Source: Plumapathes pennacea (taxonomy: Eukaryota; Cnidaria; Anthozoa; Antipatharia; Myriopathidae). From it: DNA of 64,000 nt. Positions within the stretch are counted from its first letter, which is position 1. Each line of letters starts with the position of its first letter. Shown here piece after piece: positions 35,594 to 60,720 of this stretch. The notes beneath the pieces were generated by a model. The model made no database searches. It saw nothing but the letters and a program-made list of their open reading frames with translations, and was not told where the DNA came from. Position numbers and translations under genes: made by a program. The stretch spans positions 2,363,501 through 2,427,500 of the forward strand of contig OZ038462.1 in assembly GCA_964036295.1 (NCBI GenBank), in the 5' to 3' direction.

Positions 35594-36817
35594 ACTGCAT
35601 CCCATCCAAACTCAACACCATTTGGCTCTGTGGAATGCGCACGGATAAACTGGATTTTTCGGGAACGATTTTGGCTCGCGTTCACCGCGGAAGCTTTGAG
35701 AATAGCCGTAAACAAATATTTGATGGTACCGCTGTCGCCGATAAATATTTAGTCCCGACGAAACTTTCTGTGGCGACAAGAAATACTTTTGGGAAGATAA
35801 CAGGGCGAAAGCAGAAACCAAAGCTACGGTGAGCTTTAGCCGTAAAACAATGACGCTTTATGCTTTACTCTGTACATGACATCTGTTGCCTCATAAAATT
35901 CTTCTGCGTATCGTACATTGCCTGTTGAAGTGTTTCTTTCATTCGATCATGTAGCCTTTGTTTCGCAATGGTCAGTGAATACCAGAAATGAAAAATACAC
36001 CGAAATAATTCTGAGGATTGAGTTTGCAGTCACAAATGGACTGAACACACTGTGAACAAAAATGCAATAATATTGTAAACATCTCTCGTGTGACATTCCT
36101 CGCTGTCAATTTTATATTTGTTACAGAGCACGAATACTCGAAAGCCTGATAGAAAGAAACGTATTGAGTTAATAAGAGAAAACACATAAGTAGTGAAGCG
36201 AAAAAGTAAACTGCATCCCATTCAAATTCAACGCCATTTGGCTCTGTGGAATGCGCACGGATAAACTGGATTTTAGGAAAAGATTTTGGCTCGCGTTCAC
36301 CGCACAAGCTTTGAGAATAGCCGTAAACAAATATTTGATGGTACCGCTGTCGCCGATAAATATTTAGTCCCGACGAAACTTTCTGTGGCGACACGAAATA
36401 CTTTTGGGAAGATAACAGGGCGAAAGCAGAAACCAAAGCTACGGTGAGCTTTAGCCGTAAAACAATGACGCTTTATGCTTTACTCTGTACATGACATCTG
36501 TTGCCTCATAAAATTCTTCTGCGTATCGTACATTGCCTGTTGAAGTGTTTCTTTCATTCGATCATGTAGCCTTTGTTTCGCAATGGTCAGTGAATACCAG
36601 AAATGAAAAATACACCGAAATAATTCTGAGGATTGAGTTTGCAGTCACAAATGGACTGAACACACTGTGAACAAAAGCGCAATAATATAGTAAACATCTC
36701 TCGTGTGACATTCCTCGCTTTCAATTTTATATTTGTTACAGAGCACGAATACTCGAAAGCCTGATAGAAGAAACGTATTGAGTTAACAAAATAAAACACA
36801 TAAGTAGTGAAGCGAAG
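35594..36817 (+). mobile_element. Tandem duplication of a 616 bp repeat
   Basis: The sequence from ACTGCATCCCATCCAAA at 35594 recurs at 36210 with high identity. A third, inverted copy lies at 22978-23325, so this is a dispersed repeat as well as a tandem pair. The only reading frame is a short antisense one and no transposase domain was seen. Confidence 0.85.
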
Positions 36818-36904
36818 GCTGGATTAATCGTGGCCCCTGATTAGAAATATGAGTCAAGGTCAAACTGTCATAATCGATTGTGCATAAAAAGATATGTCAC
36901 GCAT

Positions 36905-37060
36905 TCTCAAGATGCAGGGTCGCTCAACCTTTAAGAAGCAAGTGTATGAGTGTTGTAATAATAATTTTTAGTTTAATCAAGGTGTCAAAAGAGCAAGGTG
37001 TCAAAAGCCAAGTTCTCTATACTGTGTGATATTTTTATGGTGAGAAATTGGAAGTCTCTC
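36905..37060 (+). repeat. MITE copy (CCCTTTCAYTCCCAA family), partial
   Basis: CTCAACCTTTAAGAAG, TGTATGAGTGTTGTAATAA and TATGGTGAGAAATTGG match the nup205-intron family in order. Confidence 0.6.
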
Positions 37061-38449
37061 TTAGGAGTTCCGCTCTTGTCCCCTACTATCCATTTTATAT
37101 TCTGGTCTCGACCCAACTCACGCCGCGAGCTCACTGGCAAGGCCAGTCTAGTTATTATTATTATTACCCACAAAACGTCTTACCGAATTACTACGCAATT
37201 TGTGTGCCTCAGCGTACTGTGTTACTTGTTTCTGGTCAATTGAGTGTCTTGTGTTGATAAATTGTGCAGGTGTTGTGGCGGTACTCACCCACTTGGGTCT
37301 TCTCTGATTGGAGAAACACTCCTGACACAACACAAACATCCTGCGAAGGGCATGACTGCGGTGCATCGCCTTCTCCAGAGAGCAGGTTTGTGGCACACGG
37401 ACAGTTAGTAAATATAATCAATATCATATAATTGTAGTCATGCGGTTTATTTTCCATTGAATTCTATCGAAACCGTAGTCAAAACAGTGTGACGCGCGCA
37501 CGGACTACTGGGATACGAAAAAAGATACAGACACTGGGTTGCTAGGTTACAGCAAATAAAAGGAAAAAACAAGTTTGAAGGTTTGATTAAAGTGCTTTCG
37601 CGTTTTCGGCGGCATGTGAACGTAAAACGGCATTTGCAAGGACTATCCTAAATAGCAGTTAGATTACAAAAACCTGGCGCGTAAATACCCAAGTCTCTGA
37701 CATTCAAATTGGACTGTTTTATTCCGATTTGTTGCGAACAGCCATTGCTAAGCGGCAATAATGCAGGATATAGTAAAATTGAGATACGTAGTTACGCGAG
37801 TACGTAAAGTTTTGGCTGAAATGTTTCTGGCGAAACTCGCGCGCAGGGATCTGTTCTTGTACAATCTCAATACTGGAGAAAAAGCGCCTCCCTACAGAGT
37901 CATACGGCGGCTAAAACCAGCGAAAGATTTGACTTGCTTCGACAAATAATGCCCAGAAAGGCAGGCTTAGAATGCTATTGATAATCAGGCAACTTACCAT
38001 GATCTGGAAAACAATCTGTTCACCGTCAACAGACACTGCGGAAATACTTGACGTCACTTCCGTTGGTCAGCGTTCGTCACCATGGCTGTCTAACTTCTCA
38101 TAATTCGAGGTAAAATTTCACATCGTGTACAAGCATCGTTTTTCTTGTGCACAACTTATGTTATAGAAAATGCCTTGAACTAACTTACAGTTGAGTATCG
38201 AGTCCTAGTCGTCAGTGAGGTGTTACGAGCGTTAAACTTAACTAAAAAATTTGCACCTCAATTCACGGTTTTGTGCAATAACCGCTGACTCAAAAGCAAA
38301 GCGACCGCGCGGCCGAAAAACGTATTTTCGCGGTGTCCCGTCAGCACTCTCTCTTCTCGATCTTTTTTTCTCATTGATAATTAACTTAGTTGGCATTTTT
38401 CGAGAGTAAGTGGTCAATGCCAGTAATAAGTATTGTTTCTCCTGATTTT

Positions 38450-38604
38450 AATTGGAGAAGGCTAAAACTCCAAAGGGTTAGGGTATAGGGTTAGGGTTAG
38501 GGTTAGGGTTAGGGTTAGGTCTAAGGTTGCAACTTTGGAGATACATGTTAAAAGGGATGAGGTCCTTTTGAGTCATCCGCTTTAGCCTTCTCCATTTCAA
38601 TTTT
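38450..38604. repeat. Foldback element holding a telomere-type (TTAGGG)n array
   Basis: TGGAGAAGGCTAAA at the left is mirrored by TTTAGCCTTCTCCA at the right. Between them, about 38475-38519, are roughly six TTAGGG units. A second inner pair, CTCCAAAG and CTTTGGAG, flanks the array. Confidence 0.8.
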
Positions 38605-38865
38605 GCAATTTCCAAAGACAATTGATATTATGTGTTGTTTTACGTCTTTATAACATAACACAGAACAAGCATAACTTTATTTAATGTGTTGTTACAAAGA
38701 TCAGTCCCATGCGGGATGATCCAACTATTTTTGCAATCAGTCTGAAATTAAGACACCCAATTGGCTAATTTCTCTGTGTTTGACAATAACTTTTAATGTT
38801 GCTTCTTCTTCCAAATATATGTGTTTAGCTCGGTCAAGGACTGGGAACCAAAAATTGAATAGAGC

Positions 38866-52743
<13,878 letters not shown>

Positions 52744-54522
52744 TGTGTTGGTTCTCCCTTCCACTCCCTCCCCCAGACGGGACGGGTTATCTCTTCCATT
52801 GTGTCTAAACAAAAGAATTAACATCAGCATGCTAATTAATGTTTGGACGTCACTGAGGTGATGACCTCATGTTTTGCCTAACTGAAAACAAAAACAAAAT
52901 ATGTACAAAGACAAATATAAATGAGTCCATAGTGGATTGCACAAAGACCTGCTGGGCCGGCTGTGTCTAAATGATGGATAGATTTGCATTACTTTAAGAC
53001 ATGAATTTAACTCTCTTCGGGTCTTTCTGTCTGTCTGTCTGTCCATTTGCCTGTGTTTGTTGATTTGAATTGGGTGAATACTATAGAACTAATTCGTGTG
53101 TTTGCGATAGTACTGTATTACTCCGACAGCGACATTCCTATATAATTAATAAATTTTAGATTTGCAGACGTTCATAATTGATCAGTGGCGCGCTTCACTT
53201 GTGCCTTGCAGGGCTCCTTTTTGCCCAGGTGCTCTCAGTCCGATCAAGACTTGCAAACTATTCTCATTTTGTATACCGATCGGCAGTAGCTCTTACCATG
53301 AGCAGTATCTCCCAATTTTTGATTTTGCTACTGCCCTCTCCGCTTTATTTGCCATGAAGTGAAGATGATTATGGTTAAGTGTGTCCTATACGTTTGTCGA
53401 GCACATTTAGTGGAGCCGCGAAGACGCTTATAGTAAATGATGGCGGAACGGAATGGTAAACCAGCTGTTTTGGACACTAGTCTGTGTACACAGTATCTCC
53501 ATAAAATCGTACAGGAGCCACAGGAGCCATGTAAAACGAGCGAAAGATTCTAGTTGTTTCAGTCGGGAATAATGTCTGGGGTTCACGGTCGTCTTCACGG
53601 GTTCGTTGTACACCGCGGCGGTGGGGGATAAAATCCGCTAAGGGGGAATAAAATCCACTGGGGAGATAAAATCCGCCGGTGACACCGGTCCTAGCCGATA
53701 TTAGTTGTGAACAACAAGCCGCTCTCAAACGCTTAGTACACTTCTTCTTGACTTACCTGGACATTGTAGTACGAGTCAGTGAGCTTGGCTCTTTTTGGCG
53801 TTAAAGTTAAAGTGGAGTTACACGTGCATGAGGTTGTTTCTCAGGTCGCAATGAAGCTCTCAGATCACGAGCGTTGTTTTTGTTTTGCATAACAACCAGT
53901 GGACTGCAACAGAATTTGTAATGAACGGCTCTGAGGCTGCCGAAAGGGGGGAACGCCATAGGAACCTAACGGCTTTTCCCTTCCAAACTTGTCTGCTTTT
54001 CTGCAGGTGGTCCACCGCACGGTCCCACACTAAGTAATACTTTAAATCTGTAAATAAAGGTTTTTTTATTTTTTATTTTTTGACTTTACGCTTGGCCAGA
54101 CATTTTGTCTTAAGGAGAAAAAGACTTGTCATCTAGCATCACTGATTTTATTGTTTTAAGTTTATTTAAAATGCAGAGTTTAGTTTTGGTTTATATTATA
54201 CTTTTACGGGCTCAAATCCCAAACTGTTGCTTCGTATCCCAATAAGCGGCTTTACCGATCGCATACATGAAAAAAAAAAAAAAAAAAAAAGAAAAAAACT
54301 GAGCCTGTATGAGTATATTGCAATAGAAAATATTACAGCGCAAGGAAAACACTAGTGACTAGCTACAAAAATGTAAACAGCTGTCCCTTTTTCAAAGACT
54401 TGCACGGCATAGTATTTTCGTAAACAAACGACGCCGTTGCCTGGTGACTGGATGAAATCGAGGCTACAGACTGCTTGCGCAATCTGCAAAGGACGCTGGG
54501 ATTTGTGCGGAAGTGAAGTAAA
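52744..54522. promoter_or_regulatory. Head-to-head gap between transglutaminase B and RABL2
   Basis: About 1.8 kb between two divergent start codons. It should contain both promoters and the transglutaminase 5' leader. Conservation between the A and B loci continues upstream of the ATG for at least 60 bp (GGGAGTGGAAGGGAGAACC on the minus strand). A small direct repeat of GATAAAATCC lies near 53626-53690 and a poly-A run near 54270. No gene was recognised. Confidence 0.5.
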
Positions 54523-57500
54523 ATGGCGGCTAACGATGGGGTTGTAGGTAAATACAACGACGAAATGGGAAAAACGAAGGAGAAGGAAAACTCGGTTAAA
54601 GTGATATGCCTAGGCGACAGTGCGGTAGGAAAATCAAAGTGAGTAATCTGAGTTTTTTGTTGCCATGAGCTACGCTGGTCGCGGTGATTTGCAATGTATT
54701 TAAAACTCGGTCCTTTTCCTTCAGGTTGGTAGAGCGATTTTTAATGGATGGATAGTATCCTTTGCATAAAACATAAAGATGTCTGCTGCTGATGTACTCA
54801 CGAAATGTAAAAGAGACGAAAGAACTGGAAAATTTGGCCTTAAACAACGTGATCGATCGAAGTGACCGAATACAATCATAACAACTGAAATCCACAGCAA
54901 GTAATTTGGTTTGCCTCTGACATCTCTTACTTGGCAGCTGCCATTTTCGTTATTAGAATACACAAGAAGTAGCAATCAAGCCGCTTTTGAGAGTTTATCT
55001 TTAAGATCCGGTTTGGCAGAAAGGAAGATGTTTATGTATATTTTCCTGGTTATCGCACGAGTGCTAAATTTTATTGGGAATGTTTGCGATCATTTATTTG
55101 CGTTTGATTTGAAACAGGAAGTTTGTTTGGTTTTCATTTAAGATAGTCTGTATTTGTTGATGAAAACAAAGATTGTGTATTATGCGTTAATTTCTGCATA
55201 TTTCCCTTGGCGAGTCTTTGCTCAATTTTATTTCATTCATTTTGTTGCTCAGATGTATATAATATATTTCTAAGGAACACGAATTAGTCGTGCGTGTGTC
55301 ACTATTAAAAAAAGGTATTTATGTCATTTTATTAAGCTTATAAAATCAGACCTGTGAATTTCACTATATAATATTGCTGAAATTGCTATATGTCAGTTTT
55401 TATTGAAAAGTAATATGATTATGTTTTCTCTCACAAATTATTTTGCAAGTCTTCAAAACTATCTTCCTTGGCTCATGTGAACACACCTTAACAACTTATC
55501 AGTAAACCCCAGCAGTTATCAACATATGCGCTGACTTTATTCCAGTACAAGACTTCTGTAGATGAAACACCTGTACGTGTTGGTGAGTAAAGATGAAGCT
55601 GCATCAAGCCTCAACATCAAGGCCAGAATGGGATCTACTGTGTGGTTATTTGGTTATGAAAACAATACAATATACAGTATTTTGTGTCAAAAACTTTACT
55701 TGACTTAGCTAACCCAGGGTTGGCCTAACTGTCTTATTTTGAACAACTGACCCCCAGGGTGTCAAAATGTCATTCACCAACAATAGCACTAACCACACCA
55801 ACACAAATTAGATTTGTCCAAAGGTGACTGCACCTGGACCGTCCTGCTCCCTTTCATTGTCCAAACTTGTGTAGTTGCAGAGTAGATGAATGAAAATAAT
55901 GATGTTTCATGTGACTACAAAACTGATTGACAAAATTGTGTGATAATGTTTCATGAACACTGCCCCCCACCCCCCGTGCTTTTGATATCATGCAGATATT
56001 TTGGCATAAAATTGTGACGATTTTTCTTGTTTGCATGGTCTTAAATCTGGAGGTGCATTCTTTAAGTACATGTAAGACATCTTTTTTTGTCTTTTGCTTG
56101 GTAGATTTCTGGGACACAGCAGGACAAGAAAGATTTAGTAGTATGCACCCATCTTACTATCATCAAGCACATGCTTGTTTACTGGTGAGTCTGATAGATA
56201 ACTGTCTTTCCTTTCTACTCTGATAAAGTACGAACAGTTGAAACATCAGCAGGTTTTGGCACCTTCTGTACATCATTCATGATAGATCATGTGATATAAA
56301 TGAATTTGGCAGCTGGCCTAAAGTCAAGGTGTAGCCATAACTCACTAGCCTCTAGACAGGAAAGACAGGTAGCCCAGCGGCTGCACTCCTTATAATTTTA
56401 GGAAGGGATGTGCCCTCCCCCAGGTCTGAAAACCCTTACCCTATTTCAGACCAAACTAGCTAATACATTTTAATCTTTTTCTGCCCTATTCCAGACCAAA
56501 ATATCCCCTCCCCCATCCCCAGACATGCTTTTTGTGTAATGTTTTATTATATTTTTTAGTTGATAAGCTTACAAGCTGCTGTATGTTTCACCATTTACAA
56601 CTGCTGCAACATTTTGTTTTTTAAGGTATTTGATGTCACAAGGAAGCTAACATACAAAAACTTGGCAAACTGGTACAAAGAACTTAGAGATTACAGAGAA
56701 CAGATTCCCTGTATTGTTGTAGCAAACAAGATTGATGGTATCCTTTCAAAGATAAAGCCCCATCATTACCCATTGAACTAAAAAATCTATACTGTAACCA
56801 GCTATTCACTTTGATCAAAAGCATTTTGTTGCATGCTGCAGATAAATTTTTTGACTGTTCTCTAGCTGAACATTCTACACAGTGTTATGACACAGCACCA
56901 CTGTAAGTTTGTATTCATTTTTGGTGGTGATCTTGTAGTGCATAGACTGGCTTGTAAAAATTCACTTGGTCATGGTTTCCTTGACTTGGCTGACATCTCA
57001 GTTGATTACAACATTACACAGAAGAATTTCAATTTTCCTAAAAAGCATGGATTACCATTCTTCTTTGTCTCAGCTTCTGATGGAACAAATGTAGTGAAGG
57101 TATGTAAAACATAGTGAAGGTATGTATCGCCCTAGAATGTCTGGCACACATGCATTGTGGATCTATTGATTGGTATTAAGTAGACCGCAAGTGCTCTCAT
57201 GCAATAAATTTTGTATAGATTGAATGAGGTATCACTGACATTTTACATTTGGTTAAAACAAGTTTAGGCATAATGCTGCTTATATCTCAGCTAACACTGC
57301 AATCTCTGTGTTGTTCAGTATGTCCAAATTGACCTTACGTTAATTTGATACATTCAACTGTTATTTTGTTTAGCTGATTGGCCTTGAAAGTAGGTGATTT
57401 ATCACATGCAATTATATACACTGTCTGATTGATCTCTTAAAATAACATGTTTATCTGAACTTGCAGGTCTTTAGGGAGGCAATCAAATTAGCAGTTAAAT

Positions 57501-57853
57501 ACAAGGATAATTCAACAGACTTTATGGATGAAGTTATGCGGGAACTAGCGGTGAGGGATGTTACTTGATGCATGTCCAGTAATCACAAACCACTAACCAA
57601 CATTTTTAAAAGACTTCATTGTGTGTGGCAGAGAGACCAGTTTTGTAGAAAAATCCTACTTGTGCATCAGATATGTACACATTTCAGATGCTGCATTGTA
57701 CTGTACTTTCATTTTTCTACATCAATTCTATTCTATGTATTTGTTAACACATTACTCACTCTCTGTTTGTCTCTGAAACAGGATTTTGATGATTTGAGCC
57801 TAAATCAAGAATCCTCAGACTCAGACAAGAAAAGTGATGAAGACAACACATAA
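54523..57853 (+). CDS. rabl2: RABL2 small GTPase
   Basis: Rab-like GTPase that in other animals binds the IFT-B complex and starts ciliary transport. Eight coding exons: 54523-54638, 54725-54754, 55503-55582, 56105-56184, 56626-56737, 57002-57099, 57467-57550, 57782-57853. They total 672 nt, or 223 residues; human RABL2B has about 229. The P-loop GDSAVGKSK is at 31-39, switch II DTAGQER starts at 79, NKID is at 136-139 and VSASDGTNVVK follows. KPQQLSTYALTL and FMDEVMRELA match RABL2 closely and separate it from true Rabs. It lacks a C-terminal prenylation cysteine and ends in an acidic tail, as expected for RABL2. Exon 2 is only 30 nt. Its start fits MAANDG, 54 bp downstream of the divergent gap's T-rich region. 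Confidence 0.95.
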
Positions 57854-58604
57854 TATCAACTTGTGATCTGGGACAATAATTGAGTAATATTATTATTACT
57901 CATGCTCCAGTATTTATATTTAGCACTAAACCATCTATCATATTCTCAGTAATAATTTATTTTCCTCAAGAACTTTTAGTAGCTATTTATATGTTTGAAG
58001 ATTTCAAAGAATATTGCCAAAGTTTGGATCAACCAATCAAAGAGGTAAATCTCACATGCTTCAGAGCAAGAAGCAGAAATGAGGTGACAGTTAAATATTA
58101 CACAATGATATTAATATATTAATTTACCTTGTAAAATACATGTATTTGCTGTAAAGTAGTGCCTTCTGATCGTAATTTTCAATGCCAAAAAAGCAAATCT
58201 CATTAAGACTACAAACTAAATTAGTTTTGAAGTTGATTGCAGTACAAAGTGAGGGATAGAACGGTATACATTATGTTACAGTTTCTCTCATTCAGCACAA
58301 TATCAGCAGCAGCTCGGACAGTAGTTTTCCCTAGTTTTTAACCTTTCGGTTGATAATGACATGCCCTTGTCAGGCCGAGCTGAAGGACTGACAGCTCATA
58401 ACAGTCTTATTGCAGGGAGAAGTTCCCAGCTGGACAACATTTAAGGCTATTTGTCAAGTGCAAAACAACATGACCTTGTAATAGCTTGCCCTGACTTCAT
58501 CCCTGTGGAATAGATAGCTAGCAAACTGGAATTTTTTTGTGTTGTTATTGTTTGCATCTGTACTATAAAAATATTATGACAGTTCAGCAGTTTTAGTAAA
58601 TGCT

Positions 58605-58900
58605 AGAAGTAAGGGTTTTTCTTCATTTTCTTTATTCCCTCACCAGAAGTAAATCATACATCTGTTTGAATTGATATTTTTCTCAGATGAGAGCTGATTG
58701 AAATGTTGACTCTTAGGCCTGGTTAAGGTGCTGCTCCTCAAATGCACCTCACTAATGCAACTCAACGCAAAGTTCTAACAGTTTCTGCTCATTTGCGTAA
58801 TTAGGTTCAGCACATGTGAGGAGTAGCATTTGAACCTGGCCTAAATTACCACATCAATCATGCTGTTTGTTCTTGAATACCTGGGAGAATTTGAGTTGTG
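58605..58900 (-). mobile_element. MITE copy of the nup205-intron family, split by another MITE
   Basis: CAGATGAGAGCTGATTGAA on the left and CCACATCAATCATGCTG plus CTGGGAGAATTTGAG on the right match the family at 8501-8672. They are separated by the element at 58713-58844. Confidence 0.6.
58713..58844. mobile_element. Small MITE with TTAGGCCTGG ends
   Basis: TTAGGCCTGGTTAAGGTGCT at the left is mirrored by a right end reading AGCATTTGAACCTGGCCTAA. CTCCTCA and TGAGGAG extend the inverted repeat. It is inserted in an older MITE. Confidence 0.7.
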
Positions 58901-59585
58901 CACTGGGTTAACTAACCCATTTCTAGTTTATCATCAAACTAATGTATAATAGTATTATAAGCCTACCTGTAGTGTGCCTATGAACATGCAAGATAATTTG
59001 ACAGAAGTTATATTGACAACAATGAAATGATTAGCAGTGTAAATAAACCCTTCGTTGAAATTGAATGCTGTTCTTCTTCCTGGACCAGAAGCCGCGGAAC
59101 GAAACTTTTGACGGTGAGCAGAAAAAAGATATACTGAAGAAACTTTGACCTTGTGCGTTGGAAAGACCAAATAATGATATTGTATAGAATAAAAAAGTCA
59201 TAGTTTTCTTCTCTATGTTGGCTACAATGTCGTCAGTTGCAAAGATTTTACACAACTTCACACACGAAAGACTTTGCAAACAAATTAGTTCGAAATAGAA
59301 ATGAACACAACTAAATAACAGACCTTTAGTGATATTCGGTAGCAAAAGCAGAAACTTCATACAGTATTTTACGAGTATATCATCATTTGGATCGCATTAT
59401 GCAACCTGTTGCCGCCAGCGACAGTAACCATACTTGCAAAAGGGTCAGAAGTATTAAATCGACTGTAACCTGTCATATTTAAAATTCGCGGGTTTGTCAG
59501 GACGAAGCCTTGGTTTGGCTCGTCGAATGTCGCCAAAGTTAGAGACTGATTCATTAAAAAGCTAATCACACTATACTAAACTTAC

Positions 59586-59810
59586 CTTCTTTCTGCTGCA
59601 TTTCCCTAGCTCGCGTTCTCGTCATTCCATTTCCAAGCCATTTCCGTCAGCTGTGTGTGGCTGTTGCAACTGGGGAACTTCCGAAAGACGTTACGACTAT
59701 GACACGTGATGCGCGAGTCCCGGATGCAGTGACGTCAAGCAGTGCGAAAATTGTGAAGTCTCAAGTTCAACGAATTCTGCTTCGCCGTCTGAAAGTGAGC
59801 ATGTTTAGTC
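59586..59810. other. Possible bidirectional first exons
   Basis: On the minus strand ATG at 59625 opens MTRTRAREMQQKE before a GAAG/GTAAGT donor at 59586. On the plus strand an ATG at 59699 opens MTRDARVPDAV and runs to a possible GTGAGC donor near 59801. Neither has a recognised family or a secure second exon. They may be real first exons of divergent genes or noise. Confidence 0.2.
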
Positions 59811-60720
59811 TCTGGGTAGAGCGTTTTTGTTTTTGTTTTTGTTTTTTCACTTTATTAAACTTGTGTAATAATAAAATGTTTAGTAATACAGCATGAGTAC
59901 AATGTTGATGCAGGCGTTTTGATTGCTCTTGAGGTGAAGAGGCCTTGGCATTTAAAGCTGAACCTAGTCACTCACACATGCGCAATCGTGAACATGAGAT
60001 ATTCTACTTGATGACAGTTTTACGATTGCGGCTAGAAAATGCCTTCGCCACTGGCTTGCAGTTCCTCGAGTAGATCGCAACTGGTGTAGCTTTTTTCAGT
60101 GATTGGCCAAGAATACTGCTTGTTTGGTCCAATCCAGAAACGTAGAAAACGCAAAACCAAAGCAATTACACGACTACTTTGGCGCTCACGGAGGTAGCGA
60201 CCGAAAACCGCTCACAGCTAAACTGGCTGCTCCCGCTTTCACCTAATGTATTACAAATTGTTCTAAATTGCTACAAATGTGTACAAATGCGCTACATTTC
60301 GAGTTTAACTTAAAACGTTTACAATAGCAAGAAATGTTAGTTTACTTGTCGATATTTAAAAACTATACACGTAATACTGTTCCGGTGACAATGTGTAGCC
60401 TTTTGACAAAACTACTAAAACACACAAGGTACAAATCCTACTTTGTCTGAGTAAAGGTGGGACAGCCTACTACTGCATTACCATGTGACAGCCTGAAGAC
60501 AACGCCAGACACACTGATCCAGCGCTCATGCCTGCCCGCGGACCCTCCCAAAAGAAGCATGCGCGATTTAAGCAGAAAAAAAAAATTGATCAGGTGATTT
60601 AGACGAACAAATATGATTGGTTACCAAATCTGGTCGAAACGTCACAGATGAAATCTTTCGGTTCCACTCGCACGCACATGGTCTTTTGGAAGGATCCTGG
60701 GGCTGCACCTGGCGTGGACT
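59811..60720. other. No gene recognised
   Basis: A 0.9 kb stretch between the weak divergent model and the anoctamin stop. It should include the anoctamin 3' UTR at its right side. No repeat or coding signal was clear. Confidence 0.5.

Larger units (their letters stand above)
34374..38865. other. Gap between the two transglutaminase genes
   Basis: Apart from a 616 bp tandem duplication, a MITE fragment and a telomere-repeat foldback, I see no supportable gene here. Reading frames at 34998-35432 and 37236-37457 lack family matches. The 5' leader of transglutaminase A must begin somewhere in this gap. The span also includes the 3' flank of gene B. Confidence 0.6.
57854..59585. other. RABL2 downstream region with repeats
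   Basis: No gene is supported. It holds an interrupted MITE copy (58605-58900), a nested MITE, and AT-rich sequence. The frame at 59369-59569 on the minus strand could be a second exon of the weak model at 59586 but has no family match. No clear polyadenylation signal for rabl2 was identified. Confidence 0.5.

Noticed and set aside
37236-37457. Candidate first exon for transglutaminase A with a good GTGAGT donor
   Set aside because: Its phase would fit, but the exon at 34310-34373 fits too and has a clear counterpart in gene B. An alternative upstream exon cannot be excluded.
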